Positions 6,179-12,586 of a stretch of 23,317 nt of DNA are shown one piece after another. The stretch lies in the NCBI GenBank assembly GCA_040757115.1, contig JBFLYA010000041.1:1-23317 (forward strand). The letters run 5' to 3'. The notes beneath the pieces were generated by a model. That model saw only the letters and a program-made list of their open reading frames with translations. It searched no databases and was not told where the DNA came from. The translations under genes were made by a program, and so were the position numbers. Numbering within the stretch: position 1 is the stretch's first letter; every line of letters starts with the position of its first letter. Source of the DNA: a bacterium (GTDB taxonomy: Bacteria; UBA9089; CG2-30-40-21; SBAY01).

Positions 6179-8719
6179 TTACTTCCATGTAATATTCCTA
6201 CCACTTTCTAAAGATAATAACGCTTGACGAATATTATCTCGATTAGGATCTATTTCTAAAATCTTATTAAATATCATAGCAGTATTTTTTATCTCTCCCT
6301 TTTTATAATATGACTCAGCTAATTTATAATAATTATCCACATTATTAGGTGCTAATTTTATGGCCTTTTTAAATTCCTCAATTGCTTTGCCATATTCCAT
6401 ATTAAAAAGATAAACGCAGCCTAATTTTGCATACCCAGTGCTATCATTTGGGGCTAATTTAATTAGTTTTTTATAACAAATAATCGCTTTCTGATATTGG
6501 TGTAATGAAAGATATACCTCTCCAAGATTTAAATATCCAAGTACATCTGAAGGATTTAGATTAATAGATTTTTCAAAATTCTTAATAGATTGTTTCACAT
6601 TACCTTTTTTATACCATAAAACTCCTTCATTGGAATATATCTTGGCATAATTATTAAATAATTTTATAGTTCTATTAATGTCAAAAGTTATCCCATCATC
6701 AATAATCTCATCCTTTGTGCCTCTTATTTTAACTCTTAACTTATTTTTTATAAGATTATCAGATAATATATTTTTGTCTTTTTCATTCTCTACAATCTTC
6801 CACAAAAGACCACGTGGAATTAAGTGATAATCTTTTGCATATTGTTGAATAAAATCCTCCTCAAACAAAATATAGAATGGGACTTTTTTAAAATTATTTT
6901 TAACTATCTCATCCATTATCAGTTTTTTTAAGTTTTTATTTTTAATCCTTGATTTTAATTCCATAATCCTTTCTTTTAAAAGTTCAAATTTTAATTCAGA
7001 ATGTTTTTCCTTCATCTGATTAATATACCAATCATAATGTAAGAAAGTAACATCAATGAATAGTATATTGGGTTTACATTCCTCAACAAATTGGAGATAG
7101 AAAAGTGGGAAACTAGTTATATCTCCTTGAATAAAAGCTACCGTGTTTTCTTCTAATTGGGATATCATATTGTTTCCATAATCATAAGCAAAGTAGTATT
7201 GATGCCGATTAGCATATTGATAATTTGTAGTAAAAGGGAAAATTAAAAGAGCTAAGAATGTAAATGGAATGAAATAATCTATTTTAAAGAATAAGGAGTG
7301 AGGGATAGGATTAATTTTAAAAGTAGTTAGAGTAATCAATCTAACTATTCCTATAATTCCACAGCCATTAAATATAGCAAAGAGAGCAAAAGTCAAAATA
7401 TAATAATCTTCAATATTATAAATTGAATAACATGTAGCAGAAAGTATGTTCATTAGAATTATTAGTAACAAAAAGATAAAGAGATTTCTATTTATTATAA
7501 ACAAAGTTATTGCTCCAATAGGTCCAAGCCAAGTAAGATAAGGAGTAAACTGATGAGTGAAGAATTTACTTATATAAAATTTAAGTTTTTCTATTTGTTC
7601 CCTTATAGAGGGAGATTTCATATAATCTCTATAATCCCTGGCACTAATATGGTCAATAAACCTTTCTAATGTATCTGGATCATCCCAATTAATTGATGGG
7701 TTCATAGCAGCTCGAAGAGGAAGGTATAAGTAAAGGAATAACGGTAAGATGAATAATAGTAGCATTATTGAAATTGGCTTTAGAATTAATAATTTCCGAA
7801 GAATAGATTTCCAATAAAAGATATTCTTATGAATAAACTTTCTTTTTGAGGGTAAGTTTTCAGTTTTTTTTACTTTACTTGTTGAATACCTACTTATCCA
7901 CGCCTGCCAACTAATAATTAAGATTAAGTAGATAGTAGCTGGCACAAGATAGATAGTCTGAAAGTGGTGAGTAAAAGCAACACCTGCAATGAAAGAAAAT
8001 AAATAAAGTAGCCGGGGAGAAGGGGGAAGAGAGAAATTTTGGAGTAGATTATTTTCCCTTTTAACAACCTCTTGCCATTTAATCAGAATAAAGATTAAAA
8101 TAGTGGCAAAGAGGATATTAAGGGTATATTTTTCAGCAACTACAGCCTGAATCCAAAAAGTGGTAGCAAAGGCAAGCATAAGTGCAGATAGAGTAGCAGG
8201 AATTAAATGAGGAAGTGAGGAAGTGAAGGAGTGAATAAGTAATTGAATATTATGAGTTTTTTCCTCTCTCCATGTCTTTCTCACTTCATCACTCAAATTT
8301 CTTCCCACTTTTAATGTAATAAAGTAGACCATCATACACGCCAGCGAAGCACATAAGGCAGAAGCAAGATTCATACGATAAGCAATATTTCCAATGGGTA
8401 AAGTAGTTATCCATAGTTTTCCAAGTAAGCAATAAAATGGATAACCCGGAGGATGGGGGATACCTAAAACAAAAGCCGCAGTTACCATCTCTCCAGAATC
8501 ATGTAAACCAATAGTAGGGGTTAAGGTATGCAAGTATACCGCCCAGGAGATAAAAAATACCAATATCCCACCACCATAATCTATTGAAGTAAATGCCCTT
8601 GGAACAATTGGTTCATCTTTTGAAATGAGAAACTTTGGTATTCTAAACTGAACCTTCCACTCCCTCTTTTTCTGCCTTCTATCATCTGAAGTCTGTTTTT
8701 TTAACTTTTTCTTACCCAT
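6179..8719 (-). CDS. DUF2723 (TMEM260-like) GT-C membrane protein with C-terminal TPRs
   Basis: An 846-aa protein. A Lys-rich N-terminus is followed by about ten or more membrane segments. The DUF2723 signature is clear: H-D-S-G-E at 73-77, H-P-P-G-Y-P at 89-94, and 'WIQAVVAEKYTLN' in the next loops. DUF2723 is a GT-C-fold family whose animal member TMEM260 is a protein O-mannosyltransferase with the same arrangement of N-terminal membrane domain and C-terminal TPRs. Here about four TPRs occupy roughly residues 695-840. The bacterial substrate and sugar donor are unknown; transfer of a polyprenyl-linked sugar at the membrane is inferred. There is no SD: a TATAAT box ends 10 nt before the ATG, suggesting a leaderless or nearly leaderless mRNA. 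Two loops contain word-repeat stretches (see 8209-8295), which make loop inserts relative to the usual family layout. Confidence 0.82.
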   Translation of the reverse strand: MGKKKLKKQTSDDRRQKKREWKVQFRIPKFLISKDEPIVPRAFTSIDYGGGILVFFISWAVYLHTLTPTIGLHDSGEMVTAAFVLGIPHPPGYPFYCLLGKLWITTLPIGNIAYRMNLASALCASLACMMVYFITLKVGRNLSDEVRKTWREEKTHNIQLLIHSFTSSLPHLIPATLSALMLAFATTFWIQAVVAEKYTLNILFATILIFILIKWQEVVKRENNLLQNFSLPPSPRLLYLFSFIAGVAFTHHFQTIYLVPATIYLILIISWQAWISRYSTSKVKKTENLPSKRKFIHKNIFYWKSILRKLLILKPISIMLLLFILPLFLYLYLPLRAAMNPSINWDDPDTLERFIDHISARDYRDYMKSPSIREQIEKLKFYISKFFTHQFTPYLTWLGPIGAITLFIINRNLFIFLLLIILMNILSATCYSIYNIEDYYILTFALFAIFNGCGIIGIVRLITLTTFKINPIPHSLFFKIDYFIPFTFLALLIFPFTTNYQYANRHQYYFAYDYGNNMISQLEENTVAFIQGDITSFPLFYLQFVEECKPNILFIDVTFLHYDWYINQMKEKHSELKFELLKERIMELKSRIKNKNLKKLIMDEIVKNNFKKVPFYILFEEDFIQQYAKDYHLIPRGLLWKIVENEKDKNILSDNLIKNKLRVKIRGTKDEIIDDGITFDINRTIKLFNNYAKIYSNEGVLWYKKGNVKQSIKNFEKSINLNPSDVLGYLNLGEVYLSLHQYQKAIICYKKLIKLAPNDSTGYAKLGCVYLFNMEYGKAIEEFKKAIKLAPNNVDNYYKLAESYYKKGEIKNTAMIFNKILEIDPNRDNIRQALLSLESGRNITWK
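8209..8295. repeat. Word-repeat hairpin inside the DUF2723 coding sequence
   Basis: The plus strand reads gaggaagtgaggaagtgaag (from 8209) and is opposed by ctttctcacttcatcactc (about 8276-8294), an imperfect inverted repeat of the 'gaagtga' word. It encodes the loop 'THNIQLLIHSFTSSLPH' between two membrane segments and keeps the reading frame. Confidence 0.6.
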
Positions 8720-8729
8720 TTTACTACAT

Positions 8730-8757
8730 ATTATAGGACCCTTCCTTTAGAGATCAA
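8730..8757 (-). promoter_or_regulatory. Promoter giving a near-leaderless DUF2723 transcript
   Basis: On the minus strand, TTGATC (8752-8757) is separated by 16 bp from a perfect TATAAT (8730-8735). Only 10 nt separate the -10 box from the ATG at 8719, so transcription should start within a few bases of the start codon. No SD is present. Confidence 0.55.
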
Positions 8758-8836
8758 CTTAAACATCCCTTGGTTAAATAATTCTTTTGCTTTCTTCTTT
8801 GTGCTGATTTGTTAGCATAAATGTTTCATTTTAAAA

Positions 8837-9583
8837 TTACATAGCATATATCTTACCATTAAGTACTGCTGCTGCTAACCCATTCCGTGCAGTAGGCATA
8901 GGTGCTTTAGTCGACCAGGTGCCATTTGGACCGACACTCGGGTCAAATTCCTCTACTACATTTAATTTCTTACCTTCTTCTCCTTCTTCTCCCCCAATAG
9001 CATAAATCTTACCATTAAGTGTCGCGGCGGCTAAAGCCTCTCGTCCTGTCGGCATCGGTGCCTTAGTCGTCCAGATGCCATTAGGAGCAACTGTTGGGTC
9101 AAATTCCTCAACTACATTTAGAGCTCCACTTCCTCCAATCGCATAAATCTTACCATTAAGTGCAGCGGCTGCTAAAGATGATCGTCCCGTAGGCATAGGT
9201 GCCTTAGTCGTCCAGGTGCCATTTGGACCGACACCTGGGTCAAATTCCTCAACGACATTTGCACCTTCATATCCCCCAATCGCATAAATCTTACCATTAA
9301 GTGTCACGGCAGCTAAAATCCATCGTCCTGTCGGCATCGGTGCCTTAGTCGTCCATGTGCCGTTTGGTCCGATACCTGGGTCAAATTCCTCGACTACATT
9401 TATATTTGAAACTCCAAGTCCCCCAATAGCATATATTTTGCCATTAAGAGCGCCTGCTCCTAAACCATATCGTCCTGTCGGCATCGGTGCCTTAGTTTTC
9501 CATTCAAGGTCAAGAGCTAAAACTTGTGTAGCACATGCTAAATAAATACCAACTCCTATTAATCCTAAAACTTTTTTCATCAT
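8837..9583 (-). CDS. Secreted kelch protein, truncated in the fifth blade
   Basis: A 248-aa protein with signal peptide MMKKVLGLIGVGIYLACATQVLA, nearly the same as in the 3436-5598 kelch protein. Four complete kelch motifs are present (each N-G-K-I-Y-A-I-G-G ... V-V-E-E-F-D-P). The fifth stops abruptly in its core: N-G-K-I-Y-A-M then TAA, where the others have A-I-G-G. Four and a half blades should not close a standard propeller, and the additional modules of the larger paralogue are missing. The gene is therefore probably a 3'-truncated duplicate; whether it is still functional is doubtful. The SD (aggag) is 9-10 nt before the first ATG. It lies just downstream of the GT39 gene on the same strand. 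Confidence 0.8.
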   Translation of the reverse strand: MMKKVLGLIGVGIYLACATQVLALDLEWKTKAPMPTGRYGLGAGALNGKIYAIGGLGVSNINVVEEFDPGIGPNGTWTTKAPMPTGRWILAAVTLNGKIYAIGGYEGANVVEEFDPGVGPNGTWTTKAPMPTGRSSLAAAALNGKIYAIGGSGALNVVEEFDPTVAPNGIWTTKAPMPTGREALAAATLNGKIYAIGGEEGEEGKKLNVVEEFDPSVGPNGTWSTKAPMPTARNGLAAAVLNGKIYAM

Positions 9584-9614
9584 TTTTCTTTACTCCTTTT
9601 TTTTTATTTTTTGT

Positions 9615-9700
9615 AAGCGGATTAAGCGGATTATTTATCTGACAGCATTATGCGAATTGAAAATATCATTTTATCCGCTTTATCCGCTAAATCTGCTTAC
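9615..9700. repeat. Word-repeat hairpin in the leader of the truncated kelch gene
   Basis: gtaagcggattaagcggatt (about 9614-9633) is opposed by atccgctttatccgctaaat...gcttac (about 9673-9700). The word is 'agcggatta' and its complement. It lies between the possible promoter and the start codon, so it would be transcribed into the 5' leader. Confidence 0.65.
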
Positions 9701-9703
9701 TAA

Positions 9704-9732
9704 AGATTACTATAATTTTCTTATTTTGTCAA
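9704..9732 (-). promoter_or_regulatory. Possible promoter for the truncated kelch gene
   Basis: A perfect TTGACA lies on the minus strand at 9727-9732. The -10 region at 17-bp spacing is TAATCT (9704-9709), a poor match. The context (just after the GT39 stop) is reasonable but the call is weak. Confidence 0.35.
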
Positions 9733-9741
9733 CAAAAAATT

Positions 9742-11631
9742 TTAAATTATTTTTTCCTTTGTCTTTATTTCTAATCCCATTTGATACTCACCTTTAATCT
9801 TCACCCAATCTTTACCGTTATTCTCGGAAAAATAGGACCGACCATAAATATGAAAGGTGTCGATAGGAAGAGAGAGAATTGCCCCATTAATCATTTTTAA
9901 TGTAATTATATTTAGTCCCTTTTTTAAAATATAAGAAGCGATTTTAATTTTGAAGCTGTTAATTGTTCCAAATTGATAAAAATTAGCACATGATATGGGA
10001 GGAGAAGATATCCCATTAATATTTATTATAAATCCCCCGATATTTCTTTCAACCATATAAGTCATGACAAAATTAATATCTTCTGCTGATGAAATATCCC
10101 TATTAATAATCAGTTCTTTTTTTATCATCATAGAATTACCTTCTAAAGTAATTACATTACCTTCCCGCCAACTTTCGTAACCTAAATTACCACAATCTTT
10201 AATGATTAAACATTCTTCTTTTTCAGTATATACTCCATTGGGATTAGTAAAACAAACACATAATCCATAAATACGCTCTGCATATGTAAGAACAGAACAT
10301 AGAAATAATAGAATTAAGGAAAGAAGGATAGGTTTATAATATTTTAGACGAAACTTTTCATACCAAAAATACAATAGAAATCCAGTAAAAATTGCCATGA
10401 TAGGTAATACCGGTGGGCGATATCTTTCTATAACTACAAATAAAATGACAGAAAAACTATAAGCAAATATAAAACCATAAAGCAATAAAGATTTCTTCCA
10501 GGATTTTAAAGAAAAAAATATACCTGTAAGTCCTAATATGAAAAAAATATCGAAACTAATTATTATAGGTAGTCTTAATAAAGAAGAATATATTTTACCT
10601 TGTTCATAATGTGTTTGATGTGGAACTCCCCATTTACTTACCAATAATAAAAACTTTTTAAGTTGTAATTTTATGAACTTTACAGGCTCTCTTTTTACAA
10701 AATCTAAAACATCTGCTACATAAAGCTCTTTTCCCTCTTTTTTCATCCTTTCCTGCAGGTTATTTAAATAAGGTTGACACAGGTCAAATGAAGCGTTTGC
10801 ATGCTCATTATTACCTATCCAAAATTGAAATCCGCCAGCCGTGGTAAGTAAAATAAATTTCCCACCATAAATACAATTCCTAATAGTAACAGGTGAGATA
10901 GTAATAAAAAAGGCTAATAATACAATCGCATATTTAGTGATGACCTCTTTCTTAGGTATTTTGTAGGTAATAAGCATCCATATCAAGATAAATGGAAGAA
11001 AGATAATTACATTAGGCTGGGAAAGAGTAGCTAATCCTAAACATACTGCTCCCAAAACAAGATTTTTTGTTATCCCTTCTTCCTTACCTCTGAGAAAGAA
11101 AAATAAAGATGCACAACTAAAAAATGTAGTTAAAGCAGTAGATAAAAGCACCCCTTCATAAAATATCAATGTGCCACATACAGCACAAAGTAATGCCCCG
11201 ATCATACCAATAGGTTTATTAAAAAGTTGCTTGCCAATAAGATAAGTCAAAAGACAGGTAATAACTCCAAGGATGAATTGAATTACCCTTGGGAAGATTA
11301 AGTTATAACCAGAGATAAGATAGCATAAGGACAGGAAATAGTAATACAAAGGATTATAACCAAAAGGTGTTTTCGGGAAAGTTCCCTCAAGTATTTCTTT
11401 AGCCGCAGTAACATACATATATGTATCATCACCTGCGTGTGGGGCAAAAAAGTACGGGTCATTATTCTTTAATTGAAAAATATATACCAGTCGTAGAAGA
11501 ATACCTACTAAGAGAATACCACCTACCAGAACATATTCCTTTTTAACCAATTTAACTAACTCAAAAGAAATCCCTCTTTTAATATTTTTAGTCTCATTAT
11601 TTTTTTTACCCTTCTTTTTCTTCTTAGCCAT
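9742..11631 (-). CDS. GT39/PMT-like membrane glycosyltransferase
   Basis: A 629-aa protein. A Lys-rich start is followed by a first membrane segment (about 33-52), then the acidic loop G-D-D-T-Y-M-Y at 67-73 and 'TPFGYNPLYYYFLSL' (88-102). This is the layout of the PMT_2/GT39 glycosyltransferases (ArnT-like GT-C fold), where acidic residues of the first external loop are catalytic. About ten to twelve membrane helices run to about residue 450. The last 170 residues form a soluble, beta-rich, probably periplasmic domain containing 'GLNIITLKMINGAILSLPID'. The family moves sugars from polyprenyl phosphate to protein or lipid; the acceptor here is unknown. Neighbouring DUF2723 and Wzy_C-type genes suggest a shared glycosylation role. 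A weak SD (aaaggtaa, 11641-11648 on this strand) touches a family C element end, and an insertion there may have displaced the original promoter. Confidence 0.78.
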   Translation of the reverse strand: MAKKKKKGKKNNETKNIKRGISFELVKLVKKEYVLVGGILLVGILLRLVYIFQLKNNDPYFFAPHAGDDTYMYVTAAKEILEGTFPKTPFGYNPLYYYFLSLCYLISGYNLIFPRVIQFILGVITCLLTYLIGKQLFNKPIGMIGALLCAVCGTLIFYEGVLLSTALTTFFSCASLFFFLRGKEEGITKNLVLGAVCLGLATLSQPNVIIFLPFILIWMLITYKIPKKEVITKYAIVLLAFFITISPVTIRNCIYGGKFILLTTAGGFQFWIGNNEHANASFDLCQPYLNNLQERMKKEGKELYVADVLDFVKREPVKFIKLQLKKFLLLVSKWGVPHQTHYEQGKIYSSLLRLPIIISFDIFFILGLTGIFFSLKSWKKSLLLYGFIFAYSFSVILFVVIERYRPPVLPIMAIFTGFLLYFWYEKFRLKYYKPILLSLILLFLCSVLTYAERIYGLCVCFTNPNGVYTEKEECLIIKDCGNLGYESWREGNVITLEGNSMMIKKELIINRDISSAEDINFVMTYMVERNIGGFIININGISSPPISCANFYQFGTINSFKIKIASYILKKGLNIITLKMINGAILSLPIDTFHIYGRSYFSENNGKDWVKIKGEYQMGLEIKTKEKII

Positions 11632-11648
11632 TTTTTTGAATTACCTTT

Positions 11649-11660
11649 GTAACTATTCAG
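11649..11660. repeat. Solo family C terminus
   Basis: GTAACTATTCAG matches the left end GTAACTGTTCAG of C1 with one difference. The partner end was not found nearby. It begins directly next to the SD of the GT39 gene. Confidence 0.4.
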
Positions 11661-11712
11661 CCACAGATAAACACGGATGAAACACTGAAAATTCGTGACC
11701 TGAAAATAGTTT

Positions 11713-11786
11713 TTTCACGCAAAGGACGCAAAGGTAATTTTTACCCTTATTTTCCTTTGCGTTCTTTGCGTGCTTGGCGTGAAACT
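11713..11786. repeat. Word-repeat hairpin (cgcaaag words)
   Basis: tttcacgcaaaggacgcaaa (about 11713-11732) is opposed by tttgcgttctttgcgtgctt and ggcgtgaaa (about 11756-11786). The arms are two to three copies of a nine-base word. Its translation looks like a short Lys/His-rich protein, but that is a by-product of the repeat. Confidence 0.7.
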
Positions 11787-11875
11787 TCTCCTGAAAATAT
11801 CGGTGGTGTCTGAAAATAACTCTAATAGTGAAATCTATGCAGATTTGGTGTCCAAAAGGGATTTCATCCAAAAGA

Positions 11876-12384
11876 GCAAAATGCAAAACTCGTTTATAGT
11901 TTATGGTTTATAGTTTATGGTTTATAGTCCTTCAACTATAACCTATCTACTATCAACTATAAACTATCTTTGCCAAAGTTCAGTAAAATTATCTCTTTCC
12001 TTTCAGCGTTAAAATACTTGTAACTGTTCAGATAGTAATTCACCGCAGAGACGCAGAGAAACAGAAAGGAAAATATCTTTTTTTTCGTGTTTTTCGGTGT
12101 TTAAAAAAGTTTAAAAACAGTTAGGTGAAAGTAAGTATTAAAAGATTAATAAACAACGAAAGACCCGAAATGCACAAAAAAAGGAAATTTCTGTCTCTGG
12201 TGAATAGATTTTAATTTTTTCTCTGCGTCTCTGTGGCATCTTGCGGTGAACGGTTACAAATACTTGAAGTCCTTTTTGAAATTTGATTTGTAATTTTGCA
12301 TTTTGATATTTATATTTGATATTTAATATCTGATATTTAATATTTATTTGTTGTCTCCCTCAAATCCTATTTTGCAGAACCCTA
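11876..12384. mobile_element. MITE-like element A2 nested in D1 (left end uncertain)
   Basis: The right end TTTTGCAGAACCCTA (12370-12384) and the preceding roughly 110 bases match A1 closely, as does the internal block 11983-12016. The left end is only approximate (a 'tgcaaaac' near 11882). The left interior differs from A1: here it is a hairpin of gtttatagtttatgg words (11893-11930) against ctatcaactataaac (about 11953-11967). The target duplication was not recovered. Confidence 0.55.
12020..12257. mobile_element. MITE-like element C1, 238 bp, nested in A2, with 8-bp target duplication
   Basis: The ends GTAACTGTTCA (12020-12030) and TGAACGGTTAC (12247-12257) are inverted with one mismatch and flanked by AAATACTT at 12012-12019 and 12258-12265. 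The interior is a word hairpin: caccgcagagacgcagagaa (12041-12060) against ttctctgcgtctctgtgg (about 12218-12236), with a second nested pair (tcgtgtttttcggtg against cgaaagacccgaaatgcac). No coding capacity. Confidence 0.82.
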
Positions 12385-12547
12385 TACACTATTTTAACCT
12401 TTATGCTAGATTAAGACACCACCAAAAATTCAGGGAGTGAAGTTTTGAGGATGGTTTCCCAAATGTCGCTAATTTCCTGCATAAATAGAGTCTATAGTCT
12501 TGTGTCTGATGTCCAGTGTCTAAATCACACCCCAGATAATTATTGTA

Positions 12548-12577
12548 TTGACTTTGTATACAAAAGTATGTTATACT
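12548..12577 (+). promoter_or_regulatory. Promoter giving a near-leaderless ligase-1 transcript
   Basis: TTGACT (12548-12553) and TATACT (12572-12577) are separated by 18 bp. The -10 box ends 9 nt before the ATG at 12587, and no SD is present. The in-frame TTG at 12548 is the -35 box itself, not a start codon. Confidence 0.65.
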
Positions 12578-12586
12578 AAAAACACA

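Larger units (their letters stand above)
11802..12423. mobile_element. MITE-like element D1, enlarged by nested insertions
   Basis: The ends GGTGGTGTCT (11802-11811) and AGACACCACC (12414-12423) are perfect 10-bp inverted repeats. The subterminal bases (gaaaataac...aatagtgaaatctatgc; aacctttatgctagattaag) match D2 at 14867-15066. The possible target duplication is decayed: AAAATATC against AAAAATTC (6 of 8). The 622-bp length, against 200 bp for D2, is explained by A2 and C1 inside. Together with the flanks this fills the divergent gap 11632-12586, in which I see no gene. Confidence 0.75.

Noticed and set aside
9357-9545. Rightward open frame within the truncated kelch gene
   Set aside because: Antisense shadow of the repeated kelch coding units.
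11653-11886. Leftward open frame of 77 codons with 'HAKHAKNAKENKG'
   Set aside because: It is made by translating the cgcaaag word hairpin and the D1 end; no SD, no domain. Such frames are typical spurious calls over these repeats.
12548-12586. TTG at 12548 as the start of ligase-like paralogue 1
   Set aside because: These bases are the -35 and -10 boxes of a good promoter; the ATG at 12587 aligns with the membrane-protein start.
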